From: Lunularia cruciata
Taxonomy: Eukaryota > Streptophyta > Marchantiopsida > Lunulariales > Lunulariaceae
Length of the DNA: 64,000 bases
Assembly: GCA_948567375.1 (NCBI GenBank)
Contig: OX419759.1
Span: 2,085,303 to 2,149,302 of the forward strand
Reading direction: 5' to 3'
Shown: positions 49,499 through 62,865 of the stretch, piece by piece
Position numbering within the stretch: the stretch's first letter is position 1
Layout of the letters: each line of letters begins with the position of its first letter
Program-made: the position numbers and the translations under genes
The notes under the pieces: model-generated
Told to the model about the DNA's origin: nothing
What the model saw: the letters and a program-made list of their open reading frames with translations, nothing else
Database searches by the model: none

Positions 49499-49714
49499 CG
49501 CGTAATTTGAGACACGAGAACATTGGTTTCCCAGAACGACTTGTTCCACGCCAGCTAAGACTCACTGATGCCACATCGTACCATAGTTGAGGCCTGACGG
49601 GGCGCTCAGTGTAGGTGGCAATGAATTATCGCAACACGCAATTGAGACACAAGAACAGTTGCTTCCCAGCACGAACTCACTGCATGCCAGCTCACGGAGG
49701 CCACATCGTACCAC
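49499..49714. repeat. Diverged tandem duplication, period about 130-135 bp
   Basis: Two units (about 49499-49583 and 49635-49714) share TTGAGACAC-AGAACA, TTCCCAG-ACGA, GCCAGCT and GCCACATCGTACCA. Substitutions and small gaps separate them. Confidence 0.75.
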
Positions 49715-50399
49715 GCGGCATATGGGGGTCGGTTAAGTCTTCCCCTGAAGATTCAAGAGAGAATGTTATGTCGAATAATGGTTGTAGTTTCCTATGATAT
49801 ATATTCCTATGGAGATAAAATACGAAGACAAAAGGAGGGTAAGTTTCACATGAGGCGGATGTCACCAAGTATGACTTTTGAGCACAGGAAAGACTTTTAG
49901 AGAACCTAATGGAGCACGTCCCCACCCTCTAATCGATCGCGCACATGCACTGATTCCTGCCTTCGGTCTCGACAAAGTCCATTCGTGTGTGGGCTGCGCA
50001 ATGTGCACTCCCATTTCTCAAAGAAAATCTTCGATTTGCCAGTTGGAATTTGCGACGCTTGAACTTTTGACATGATCTAGAAGTGGGATGCGACCTCGAT
50101 ACTTTAAGCATGTGCAACCTCATGTGTCATGGTTTCCGAAACGCTGGAGACACGTTTTAGATTGTTTTCCGTCATGCCATGGAAAGTAAGGTATCATGGG
50201 AAAATAATATCCTATGTACAATCTATGCTACATCGGATACTCACTTTTCTGACCATGAAAGCACGACTAAATCACCATAAACCTACAGAATAAACTCATA
50301 GGCTCTTCCTTGAGATATTTTTCTGATTGTTTAAAAACCGATGGAGATAAACGTTGTGTTAACATCTTAAGGCGTCAATCGTCACTAAAATCGTCCAAC

Positions 50400-51300
50400 T
50401 AAAAAGGTAGGAAAAATATTCTAGTACAAATAATGAGCTAAAGTTTATTATGTCTACAAGACATATACAAGAAACTATATATATATATATTCTCGATCTT
50501 CTACAGAGTCTGTATGTCTGAAATTTCATATCCTAAAATATATATTTAACTTTTGTGAATGAAATAAAAGTTCATATATTAAACTAGCTAACTTAGAATC
50601 CAGGATTAGATTACTAGATAACTTGAATAAAATTTGAGAATATTAAAATAATTCTCAAGAATTTTAATTATAGATATATTTCAATTAATAATTAATAGTT
50701 TAATAATATATTAATTACATATAATTTGACTTATATTATAATTTTAAGATAAATCTCCAAACTATAACAACTTTATTATTCATCTTAATTCTGGTGCTCC
50801 ACAGTATACTTACATAAACGTTATTGAGAGTTATCATAAGTTTATTAAGAATAATCGTACATTTTTCTTGAAAGCATATATAGAAGTACTTTCTGGAGTG
50901 AAATGATGAAATTATTTAAATTCTATGAAATTATATTTAGATTATTTTAATTATTTAAAATTAAATTCTATAAAACTCAAATCAAAATATAAGATGGTTG
51001 ATTTGACTGTAATCATATGAACAGAATGGTTGCTCTATTATCTAATAATCATTATTATTGTTCCAATAATTTATAGAAAGTTAAACCTAGTCTATATTCT
51101 CATTCTATGAACTCAATAATCATGTAAATTAAAAAATTTATAACCCCATAAAATATTTATTATTTATTATAATTAAATAATTAAATAAAATTTAAATTTT
51201 GATCGCTCTTTCAATTTGTTGGTTGATTGATTTAATAAAAAAATTATTTCCGTAAATAGTTTTTTTATTGGAATGACCATGAGAGTCTAATTTTTGGATG
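50400..51300. other. Strongly AT-rich intergenic block
   Basis: Mostly A and T, with a (AT)n run at about 50477-50491 and many ATTATTA and TTAATTA words. No coding or RNA gene signal was seen. It could be a matrix-attachment-like or old repeat region. Confidence 0.5.
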
Positions 51301-54300
51301 TTTTCCTTTAGAGTCGCTTAATAACTTTTTAATTTGATGAATCTCATATATTGTAGATCAAGACATCAATAAACATAGGAGAGTGAAAAGAAGTGAAAAG
51401 GAATTTTTTTTTGGAATTTCTCGTTAGCATCTTTGCATCCTTGGAAATTGTTATAAATTATAATGTACTTTGATGTGTATGACGGTTACAACTTGATAGC
51501 CTTTTTTGTTTGCTATGCAATTATTTTATTAAGGATCATTCATAATTTGGAATTTGATTATATATAAGAGCGTTATCAAATTCTAGAGGTTGGTCAATAC
51601 TTTTCTTTAAAGTATAAGGGATAAGTTAGAAACTCAAATGATTATAACTGAGAAAGGGAGATTTATCAGCTTTAAAATTAAATTTAGCGTGTTCTTCAAT
51701 ACTTAACTATACTTCAGAGACCCTAAATTACATCGTTAGCTCTACATACTAGAGACCTTATTTAGAATTCAGAGAATTTATTTACATTCCATCAGTATCT
51801 AAAACAATTCTTTTTCATAGTCATCCAAATTTGCTCGTAAATGCTCAGTGCCAAAATTGTGTTTTAATTTAGAGAAATGCTTTACATGCCTTTGAATGTT
51901 CCTTTCATATTTATCAAAATTCACTCGAAATCGGCCCTCTTTCCAAAATTTAGTTTCGTTTAGAGAACTGCTATATCCTCCAATGAGTTTAAACTTATTT
52001 ACAAAATTTTCTTATAATTATCCACAACATCACGTGGTTATCTGAATGGTACAAACCTTAAAAGGTAAGTATAGCTATTTCAATCGAGCAAAGATAACAA
52101 AAGTCCCATAGAATTTCAAGATTCATGATCCAAATGTTCCAAGGATTATCCAGATTTGATATCAGATAATAGAGCCAAAACGAGGTTGATTCCCTTGTCT
52201 AAGTACCGTATAGTTTGCAAGGATATAATTTGGAGTCAAGGTATAACGAAAGACCAGTATTCGCTGAAGTGTGGGATAAAACAGCTATAATTAAATACGA
52301 GAAGACTGAGAACGTATGCCTATTTTGGTAACAAGCTATATAATACCTTTGAGCTATCCCATCCTTCGTGTTTTCTATGCGGTCGCCCTTTTCCCTTTGA
52401 GTTATTTCGAATTGGTTTTTTAATTAAGGTTGCTTACCGGTGCTACTATGAATACTAACAAATACGGGTGCTACTCCACCAATAAAAACAAAATGTATCG
52501 TTAGGAACTTCAACGAGAGCAGATAAAAGAGGATAAACTACATTCTCTTTCGGCAGGTATAATTTCGTTGTACCTTCATAGATCGACTACCAATAGTGTT
52601 ATTGGCCTCGAAATGCGTGGTCGTGCTGGTAGGATCGAGCTTCGTTGAGATGCCTCCAGTTTCCAAGACGCGAAAGTTACAGTATCTTATCACTTTGCAA
52701 GTTAAGAAGTTCCCTATTGATAGAATGCTTGACATGCATTTGCTACAGTCTCCTCTTTTTAATGGTTAACTAACAATGAGTTACATCAAGTCAAAGAGTA
52801 TTAGGCTTCTCCATTCCTTCAGTAGGACTTAGCTCCATATTACTTCTACCTCTAGTTTCTGGAGAGGGCCCTCAACCATGAAAGAGATACATGAAGTCCA
52901 TCGAAGCGGCTAGGGGAGATGGAGAGCACCTTGTAAATTAGTCATACTTTTTTCTTTTAGTTTCTGAGAGAGAACTCAAACATGAAATAAAAAGCATGAT
53001 GGTTATCAAAGCGGCTAAGCAGGATTAGAAGCAGTCTAGGAGACTAATCATATTGTTGGAGAAGTGTTCAACGAAGGAAAGCCTTATGAAGAGAGAGTAC
53101 GAGATGAGAAACTTGTGGTAGGTGGGGTAAAGGTCTAGTTTGGAGATTTATAGAAGATCGTAGCGGGAAGTGATTCCAGCGGAACGAATTGGAAGTTTTG
53201 ACATGGGGCTATGCTTTTCACGGGCCCGTCACGGATGCTTCACACTGTAGGTTAGAAGCATCTCGATTGCACCTGGAGTGAATCGACACCGGAATTGATG
53301 ACGGATCACTCTTCGGGGCATTGGTGGGTTGGGGCAGGGAGAGGGGGTCGTTCAGACTCAAGATTGAACTTTTCACGTGCTCTTTCGGAAAGCCAAAGAT
53401 TTTTCTGCCTCGAAATTTTTCCGACAAAACCCGGTGTGATTCGACGCACGGTTGACGACAATTCGTTCTTCCTCTAAAGTTTCCATAAAGGTGGCGGGGA
53501 CTTTTATCCTTCAAGCTCTACTGTACACGCGAAGCTCCGTCCCTTACATGAGCAGGAGGATGAGCTTCTTTAAGAAGGTGTGGGTGGGATTTCGACTTTG
53601 CTTCTTGAGCAATCGCATGCGCTTATTTTATACCTCAAATTCAAAGTGTAGTTTCCAAGTTTGCTTCCTTAGTGTTATTGCTTTCATTGATGTAGCTCAG
53701 AATTTCGTGTGCAGTTTCATGGGCGTTCGTTTCGTGAGACGTTTGAAGTCAAACTTCTCGTCGCTTCCTACTTAAGTTTACCTTTACCTGTCAGGGAGTG
53801 GAGGAAGAAAGTTCCTTGTGGTCGTTGTTTGGTTTGATTTATCCTTACCATTCTGTAAAAAACGTGACACGTAAGACTTTCGTGCCTAATCAATACGCAC
53901 GCGGATGTTTACTGATTACTATAAACCTTGATCTTTTGGGAGTGGTTGATTGCCAACCAACTTGGCCCTTCTCCCATCGTGACCGACTTACTGATCCGGG
54001 ATGTTGACTGCAACTCAAGAATGCAACTTGAAGACTCTGGGTATATGGTACGAATATGGTAGACTCGGGGGGCTTATGTCCGTTGTTGACTCGCAAGAGG
54101 AGATGAAGTGAGAGGGCCAATGTGGAAGGAAGGAGGTATCGCTAAGCCTCCTTGCTCATATCTGACTGAGGTTGTGAAAGATACTTGATGTCCTTGGTTA
54201 AGCGAGAATTGCTGTTGGGCGTAGTAGAGAACCTGTTCCTAACCGTCTAAGTCACACAGGGAAAATGAGAACAAAGAGTATAGCGTCCAAATTACATGCA

Positions 54301-55417
54301 AGCCTCGGTGAACCACTTTTGAGTTACAGACATATCGAAAGACACCAGACACGCACAATTGGACCATTATATTCATTGTTAGTCTTAAGTGAATCAGGAT
54401 ATGAAGGAAATTAGCAAGGGAAGCATGTATGACATCAGTATCAGAGCTTAGGATCAGAATCAGAGCCACATCTTACCCCATGTTCAGGACAAGCAATAAA
54501 GGACTTAGTTGACATACAGTTACTATACCATCTAAATAATGACTAAACTTAGAGATAATCTGTTCGTCCTGCATGCACCCATCAGGAATCCGATGGCTGC
54601 ACACGCAGGTGTCAGGTCTGGGCGATATGAGCTCTAGGCTAATTCTTCACACTGCAGTTAGAAACTTACGGATTCCGGGGTCTCAAATGCCACAGCAGAC
54701 GCAATGTAGCTTAATTTTGTAGTATTAGCTTTCCATATCTCCACAGGCCTCAAAATCATACGCGATGATTGAGCCAGCCCCTCGAAGTACTTCTGACCTG
54801 AAACACGTCCAGATACACTGTTCCGTGCACATATCTGGGGACTTTACAGAAGTGAAGTGTATTGGACGATGCAAATCTTCTACATGCACCTCATAGAATT
54901 TGAGGTCAGTGTAGCTCATTCCAAAGGGAAGTCAAACTAATACACCTAAAACTCAAGCAGACTGCCTTCCTGTTCTTGAATTGTTGAATTCTTGGTGACA
55001 ACATTCTTGATTGAACACTTGAAACTTCATCGTCTATCACAATCTCATGTAAGAACATCCAATGGTTGAGTGAGCAAGGATCTGAAGGAATTAGGAAACC
55101 TCAGCCTCACCAAGCCTGAAACTAGACTCGATGAACCCAGAGGGTGCAATACTTTATACACACGAAAATCGCAGGATAGGACGTGAAGACAGGACTCCTT
55201 TACTGTACATGTAGCAATGCACCAGTGAAGCAATGCTCAATTCTGTTCTAAGAGCTTACAAATCTTTTTGGGGTTGATGATATCAGATCTGATCAACATA
55301 ATAACATTGGTGCTCTCACAACCTACCTGGAGGAGCATTGACCATCACACCCAACAAATGATATACAAATGATATGAACGTTCCGAAAGCCTCAAGCTCA
55401 ACAGAAGGCAGCCATTA
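51301..55417. other. Intergenic, no supported gene
   Basis: Contains box copy E. A plus-strand frame at 53452-53775 and an opposing minus frame at 53218-53514 have no recognisable domain. The rightmost part is the 3' flank of the PH-like protein gene. Confidence 0.45.
52355..52394 (+). repeat. Dispersed box repeat, copy E
   Basis: Reads TCCCATCCTTCGTGTTTTCT, then a core with one change (ATGCGGTCGCCC) and TTTTCCC. Confidence 0.8.
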
Positions 55418-57734
55418 TTAAACAATTTCTCCCATATCCACCTTATTTATGGAGAACTCCTCAGGAACCTGATGTTGGGCTCCCACAAGAAGTTCTAGTC
55501 TCTGAAATCCAAGGACAAACAGGCGTTCCAATAGGCATCAATGAAACATAATTTGCCAATAGAGGATTGTAAAGTGATTGATGAGCTATGTAGGACAGAC
55601 CGGGGTCAAGTTACAAAGAAGAGAACTCACTTTTACAGAAGCCTCAATTCCGTCCAGCCTTCGCAGAATTGCACTGTCATGCCCATGTGTTTCCCTTGGT
55701 TGGCCAGCCAAGGGTGAATACGCCGTCTGTAAGCACCAAATCTGACACATTCAAGTCTATCTCCGGTGAACAGCTTCACATCACGATTTCTTCTTGCACG
55801 AATATCAATGATTTAAACCAGTAGAAGTCTGATGACTTTTGCATGACGACTTTTCATGGATGGAAATCAACAGACACGGTGACTTATTTACTACCGCGGA
55901 AGGGCTTTGGCTTAGTCAGCTCGCTCAGCAAAGATCCAATTTACTGTGAAGCATTACAAAGGTCAATATATGATTGGGCATGGGCAACAAACCGATAGAA
56001 TATTCGGAAATCGTTATTACTGGGGAACTGGTTTTTAGATACAGAAAGAGAAATCCTGAAATATTGTGGGTGGTTTGAGAGGTCTTCAAAGTTTCCAAGA
56101 GCATGACAATTTGGCTAACTGTAACGGTTCTGTCCGGAAGTAGGCAATCAACATAGAACGTACCTGCCAAGAGTTGAGACCTGCTATCCCTTGTCTCCAG
56201 GCCCAGGCTTCAGAGCTTCGCCCACCATGATGTGGAGGAGGTGGAGTCTCATACATCAAAGATTCCTCGCTTGCACTTGCCTTCGTCGGATCATGCACTC
56301 CCGATTCCTTTCTAATATTGGCAGTAGCCATAAGCACCACCTGTTCATGACATTATTTCCAGAGTGTCAGTGGAAGGCGGATAACACTGTATGGAAAACT
56401 ACTACGGTAAATTAGAGTACACTTACTGAATTCTCCAATTGTGATAACTTTAAGACCTAAGTTTCAAGACCGACTCAAACTTCATGCTCTATCATGATTC
56501 TCGAATGCCCTCCGTTCCAAGGGAAGCATAAGCCCAGCACATTTCAAAACATACCTTCTTGAACAGTCTTGGATTTGCCATCCCTTGTATTCGGACATCA
56601 TCACCTGGAGTCGGCCGACTCTGAACTGGTATACCCTCAATTCTTATGGATGATATACCATAAGAAGATTGCAAGCAGCCTGCTGCAGCACAGCAGCAAA
56701 TTGTTTCAACTGAACATTCGATAAAGCGTGTTTGGCAGTCTCAACTATTAAGGGCGATCCTCACTACTCTTGAAACTGATTGCAGGAATGACAAATGTCA
56801 CCCATCCCAAACCGAAGCTCTAAACTGGTCAAGCTTGATCCAATGGTAACTTTAGTGGCACATTGTGTACTGTCATAGCATTATTCTAGTTAAGTGAGCA
56901 GTGTACTTGTACAAGACCAATTTCAAGCCTTGGCAGAGCAAGCTTACATAAATGGTGATCTACATACCTTGTTCAATCACAACATCCGTTACAAGATGTA
57001 ACAACACATGTTTCTCTCGCCTCGAGAACCCGAAACAGGGGAAAAACACTGGTCTCGTGACCTACAGGGGAGCAATTCAGAACAGGAAAGAATAAAAAGT
57101 GCAGGTAAGTCATTCGGTACCATAGGGGAAAGACTAACAGATACTTCGCCACAAAAAACATCTCCCAGAAGATGTTCAAACAGAACTCTGGTAGTCCTCC
57201 ATCACAAATACTACCCAGACGGTAGGGCGATGCAACTAAACCATCCTCTTAGATATCCTTTTATATCACGCTGTTACTCTACGGTCTTTGCTGGAGACTG
57301 GGCAGGTTGGCGACCGAATGAATGCTTTCCTTGGAGTAAATGTCTTATCTTGATCCTCTATTTGAACCACAATCCAGGCAAAGAAAGTGACCAAGAATAG
57401 GGTATGTACTTTGCAGACGAACCTTGTAGACAATGGCGTCGGTTGTCACGTACAGCTTGCGGGTTCGGATATCCTGTCTCACCACATGTCTTCTTATTGG
57501 GACGTAGAGCAGCATGAGCAGGCCAACTCCATACACCAATATCAGCAATAGTGAGATTAGAATCCACTGTACGGTATCATAGTTGACGTAGCTGTTCTCC
57601 ATCTCTATAAATGAAGCTCGATACAAGACTCTACCTTGATCCCCGCCTTCCTCGTCATCTTCTTGAGATACAGGATCAGCAAGAAGATGAGCTTCCAGGT
57701 AGTCTCCCTCGGGAATTTCTTCTATAGAAGCCAT
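55418..57734 (-). CDS. Plant membrane protein with PH-like domain, uncharacterised (six exons)
   Basis: Exons are 57734-57423, 57061-56968, 56679-56555, 56340-56164, 55726-55631 and 55501-55418. Every intron is GT-AG, phases agree, and the product is 295 residues. A TAA in frame directly precedes the ATG, fixing the start. Residues 1-50 are acidic; about 57-78 form one transmembrane helix followed by RRHVVRQD. Then come RKLYVTTDAIVYK, RPVFFPCFG, EKHVLLHLVTDVVIEQG and CLQSSYGISSIRIEG, which match a conserved plant protein family with a bacterial-PH-like fold. The C-terminal part has a Pro/His-rich segment, then ILRRLDGIEASVKRLELLV, a likely short coiled coil. The family's molecular role is not known to me. 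The gene looks intact and normal. Confidence 0.85.
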
Positions 57735-60369
57735 TTAAAGTCCAATCTGAAAGACATGTCCGGGAGTGTGAGTTGCTCCAGTTAAGGCACCTACGGTTTA
57801 CAGGCTTTGTTGACCAGCATTTCTGTAGCAAGAGGTAAATTTACCATACAAGCCGTAGGAAGTCAAGTTCATCGCAGTTGTTATGTCTTGAAATTTCACA
57901 TTCGCTGCTTATGAACAGACAATTCGAAATGACGTGACACATTCCAAACACATTCTAAAGTGCTACATCATGACAAGGATTTTAATTAACTTTCACCTGC
58001 CATGAAATGGTCGTAAGTGTCAGGGTACTCACAGTTCCGAGTCGAAATTTCGTCAGATGATGATGATGAGCTCAAATTGGTTCAGCCATTAGCAGGGAAA
58101 CCTGCCGCAAATTGTGTGGCAAGAAAATCTGAAACACAAATGCGCACAATTAAGTTGGAAGCTCCAAGAAGAATAAGAATGTGCGATCAAAAGGCATGAA
58201 AGCAAGCAAAATTTCTCAAAGAGAGTACCCTGAGGGGGCAAATCACAGATCGAACTGTTTGCAAAGCGCAAACTGATACAGCAGCGCAGCTGCACTATTA
58301 ACGCTTCAGAATCACGAATCTACTAATTGCAGGTTCTGAGATTAGATAACAAACGGACTGCGCTTTCAGGGAGGATTTGAAGCTCAAGATTTGCAAACTA
58401 GAAGAGATTCTTACAGCGTCACGTGATCTCGAATAACGGTCATTCCACATGGCTGTTGTTATTGCATCATGTTCAAGACCCTGCACATACTGGAGCAAAC
58501 CCATATTTGAATCCAATCTTTTCCTCTTTTCTTCAGCCCTCTTTCAGAACCATTTAAGGCACGATACACCTGGCCTCGACCATAAAAACTGCCCAGCTTG
58601 TCACTTCCCAGTGTTGTCTGCTTAGTGCCTTAATTTATTCCAAAGAGAAGTCCGAATCATGTGAACTAGAAGCCCAGAAACCTGAAAACGTTCTTCCTCA
58701 CCATAACGAACTCCCTTCGTCGACAGGTGTTAGAGAGAAGATCCGAAACAGGACAACCAGAACTCCACAAAATCCTAGCTCCGTGACATGCCTCAGAATA
58801 TGGAATGAAATAATTTACATTCTTACTAAATCTGCCATCCTGATGACACAAGATCGCAGAGTTACAACTGGCAACATCAAGCAAATTCTGTCCATACTCT
58901 TGGGAGATAAGAGCCTGGAAAGAAACGACGAAAGACTTTCAAATCTCACCCATCAATTGTGGAAATCTCAATGCTCTCGGGAAATTTTCAGTCTCCCCGG
59001 CAGAATGACTTGTCCTCCAACCCAATTTCGAAAACCGAGAGGATCAGGGCTTGACTAAAATAAATATTCGATGGCCACACTCGCAATTCATGCACTTACT
59101 GGGCAGGTTGGTGTCCACAGAAAATTACTGGCAGACGCAGAGAGAACACGCGAGCTCCTAAGAGAGGCGGAGTCTCGGTCCTCCCCTGGAACGAAAAGAC
59201 TGGCCTCGTGTATTTACTGAGTCTTATTCTCCATCAGGGCCTGGTTAAACGGAAGTAAGTTGGTCAGAATGGAGGAGATGCTTGCTTCATTCCCTACATT
59301 GAAGGCCGGAATCATTTCGGCATTCTAGCCGATACAGTCGGCGCCCCGTGTGGGCAGGCCTCTGATTCCAGACTACCGTATCATGTGGTCTCTCATGAAT
59401 TAACATCCTGAGATGATTAGAGGAAATCTGAGTTAAAGGTAATGACATGCAGCACTCTTGGGCCTGGCACTGAAGGGGAGGAGGCTGGAAGGGTTTGAAT
59501 AGGCAGATACTCGTCTGGCTGTATAAGTTTCCTAAATCGGAACAGAACGCCAAAGAATTGTTTGTTGCTCAGTTTTTTGGAGGGATAGGGCTTCAAAATA
59601 GGAAGTGGGTTTCGAGAATAGTGGTAGCTCTGCCGGCCAAATCCGGAACGTAGTTTAGACAACTTTACTCCTTTTCTGCCAGTTTTACCTTGACATCGAT
59701 GGCGGCAAACTCATTTTGTCCGGACTCCCGACTCTGGTGAATGATTGGATGCGTTGCAATATTCCATATTCTCCCTCGGGGAGTAAAAAGAACAACTGGT
59801 TTATTTGGCCACGAAACCCCAGAGGATAAGCGAGCGAGGAATCGGAATCCATGGGCACAAAAAACAGCGGGAAGAAGAGAAAGAAAGAGAAAGAGTCAGC
59901 AGCAAAAGATCTCATCCATTTGCTTTAGAAGTGTCAGATGTAAAGGACGCTGACTAGGTCTGCGCAGAATGTTTACAGCAGTAAACTGAAACTCCCAGTG
60001 GATAATGAGGTCGTAGGCCTGTTCTGCAAGAGAAGACTCGACCCCCAAGTCCTCGTTGACTACCAGCAGACTCTTAATCCGTACTGAAATTGCAAGCATG
60101 ATCCCATCTGGACATTGATAGCCGGGTGCTGCTGGTTATTTTCTTGTCTGCTGCTTTTGCCAGCTCACTCAGCAAGAACTGTTATAAATCTCTGCGTGGG
60201 CATTCAATTCGGGGCCCCAGTCTTTATGATGGCGGGCTTTATGATATTCCTTCTCCTCGACTGATTGAAATGTATATCTGTAGCAGAAGTTCAGCTCAAC
60301 TAGTTCTCTGGTAGGTGTTCGTCCTGAAATGCTGAGCTCCTTATTCCGACTACTGATCGTGATTTGGGC

Positions 60370-60556
60370 TATAAAACCTGTTCCCTTTTCATGGCTTCAA
60401 CAGGGGGATTTGGTAAAGAGTCGAGTTTTACAAGTCACTTCACGGTCCCCAAGTGCTGGGAGGCGCAACAAGTTGTTCTCTGTCCTCGGGTCGTTTCATA
60501 AGTCTATGCAGACACATCTGCTACACGTCTTTTTAGAGACTAAGTCGACACATCCT
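60370..60556 (+). repeat. Diverged direct repeat, unit 1
   Basis: Shares with 61495-61690 several ordered blocks: GGGATTTGG-like, CGCAACA-GTTCT, and a closing ACACATCC after a CACGTCTT or TACACGTCTT block. Overall identity is low. Confidence 0.4.
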
Positions 60557-61494
60557 CAGTGACATTTACTTTTGGAACCTCAGTATCGGTATTCACTAAC
60601 AGGTGTACATGAGGAGTGCCAACGATCAACAATCTACACCAGTTGCTTTACTCCTATCGGAGAAGGTACGCGGTTGAATTCATTTGGATGCTATCGACTG
60701 AAATCGGTACAATCTCATAATGTAGACATCCTGTCCGGAAGCATGTTACGTTCTTGCCTGCAAGGGTAAGAACGTAGAATTGTTCTCTCTGCAGACACTC
60801 CAATTCTGTCCATCTGCCAACGACCACTCTGCTACCTTTCGTTCCGATGACTTTTTGACTCCGAACATAATTTCAGTCTGTTTCTGTGCTTAAGACCGCG
60901 GGAGTCGGTAGGAATTGAAGTAGTGATCAAGCAAAGTCTTAAATTAGATCATTAGTGGTAGATTTTATCAGAGACTTCCGAAGTCTTCATCAGGATGAAG
61001 ATGTACAAACTGCAATGAGGCTTTTCACGAGCGTGGTCTCGGCACTTGCAGACTCCCTAGGACGAGCATCTCCCGCTAAATCTCATCGCTATTTATCACA
61101 GTTCACTGGTTGACCTGAAAATACATCCACCTCCATACGCTTCCTTCCCTTTACCTTCCTATATCTTTCTTTCCTCCCCGTTCAGGTCTTTGTTAGTCGG
61201 TAGTCTATCCATTCGTTCATTCAACCATTTAGTCTGCTGTCGCAGAGGGCAGCTCAGAATATCTAGAGTCTCCCTAGAAATCACACAATCGTTTTCTCCG
61301 GAGGTCCATTATCGACGGCTAGAGGAGAGGTAAAGGAGGCGATTATCGGCAAGGCGAACAATGCCATAATCTCGGGCGGGTGATCAGGGAAGATACCTCC
61401 AGAGCTGTCACAACTTGAGTATCTCTCCGAAAGCTGATCTCGTCATAGAATGAGGAGCTCAGCAGAAGTCCCCAGACTTTGTCGGGGGTAATGG

Positions 61495-61690
61495 GCTTAT
61501 GCCCGTTACCATGCCATCAACCTACAGGAATGCTGAGGGATTTGGCAATTGGCACAGCGTCCATTTACACGTTATTCAATTTTCGTGAGGGTTGGGACTC
61601 GCAACAGATAGTTCTTCCTACCTTTGTTTCGGAGGGTCTTCTAGATACGTCTGATTCACGTCTTCTTCAAATCTAAGTTCACACATCCAA
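61495..61690 (+). repeat. Diverged direct repeat, unit 2
   Basis: Partner of 60370-60556, same orientation, about 1.13 kb away. The ordered shared blocks suggest an old duplication. Confidence 0.4.
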
Positions 61691-62623
61691 TACCACGCAA
61701 TAATACTGAAGCTTAGGAAACGATAAATTGTAAGAGAGAAAATGGGAGAGTGCCGGTGAGTGAAAGTGCTTCATCGTTAAAGAAGTGATGGTAGGCCAGG
61801 GATCCAATTCCAGAGTGACTCGTCCAACTATCGTGCAAATTCGGTAGTAACCAGGAAATGTTTGTCTCACTCCAAGGGAAGAAAAGACTGTCGGAGTGGG
61901 ATCTCCATGGCAAAATCAAAAGAAGTTTCCATCTATTACTCCGAACAAAGAGTCCGCCTCGGTCCAGGTTCTAATTTGGTTAGCCGTGGCTTACGTAAAA
62001 GGTTAGAGGATTTTGCTGTAGAGAGTTTGGAATCTCTATATCATTTCTAGCCGCAGAAGTGCACCTTGCATTGGAGCTGCCAATATTGAATTCTCCTGCT
62101 CTTAACGAATGAATGAAGTCAAGACTGTAAAAGCTCGTGGTTACAGGTAAAGTCCACAACAGGGAGTCGCAGATGCATGTGACTCCTGGAACAGCTAATA
62201 CTTGGAAGGCCTCGAACAGACATTGGTCGACTGCGTACCTCGACGCTATAATTCTCAAGTTCTTAGAAACTGATATCAGCTGTCCGTTGATCTTGGAGAA
62301 TATAATAGACGACCTACAAGCGGATGTAGATTGAAGCGTAAGCAACATATTGGGAACAGACGCAGATTTTTGATGTTCACATTGATGCTGAGTTGAACAA
62401 ACCCTGGATAACAAAGACAGAAGTATCTATATCACAAAACACTGCATCATAGTCTCTACTATTAATGATATTCAAGAGCTCAGGACCTTCTCACATCATG
62501 ACCTTATCAGTTATGAGAAATGCATAGGAACCTGGAAACTTCTTGTTAAACTATCAGCGGATGAGAACTGCGAGTCGGGAAACTTCTAATGTAACTACAT
62601 TGTCAACGGATCAGAGGGAAGGA

Positions 62624-62865
62624 CTATTCGGCTCCAAGACAGCATTTGCTGATACACGTGAGCTCAACACAGCACAAACGTGGTAAACATCTTGAATTTT
62701 CGCATGGTTGCCAAGTCTGTGACATGCCCACATGGATTTTGAAGATCTTACTACTGAGATGTAGTTCGTCTTGAGCTTTTGCACATTCTGGACCTGAATA
62801 CTCGTTGTTGGTGAAGTGGATTGAACTTTGTTGTTGTGAACTTTGTTGCGCCTGTGTGTGGTCAT
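62624..62865 (-). pseudogene. Knottin-like peptide relic, copy 9 (frameshifted)
   Basis: The DNA at about 62670-62725 resembles the core of copy 8: both share the bases coding the first loop and the region before the CC pair. Copy 8 has CCC at 63836-63838 where this copy has CC at 62711-62712, a one-base loss that puts the first core Cys in one frame and the remaining cysteines in another. The shifted frame ends at a stop at 62626-62624, soon after the last cysteines, as in the intact copies. No signal peptide was found in the upstream frame. It is most simply a dead copy; a sequencing error is the alternative. Confidence 0.65.

Larger units (their letters stand above)
57735..62623. other. 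Intergenic, no supported gene
   Basis: Holds the 5' flank of the PH-like gene (a 3' splice site-like TTTCAG just before its ATG hints at a leader intron) and a pair of diverged repeats at 60370-60556 and 61495-61690. Frames such as 58298-58516 and 59896-60099 have no recognisable domain. Confidence 0.45.

Noticed and set aside
57008-57400. Plus-strand open frame of 130 residues
   Set aside because: It runs antisense across exon 2 of the PH-like gene and its first intron; a shadow.
58298-58516. Minus-strand frame considered as a first exon of the PH-like gene
   Set aside because: An in-frame TAA sits directly before the ATG at 57734, so upstream coding cannot join.
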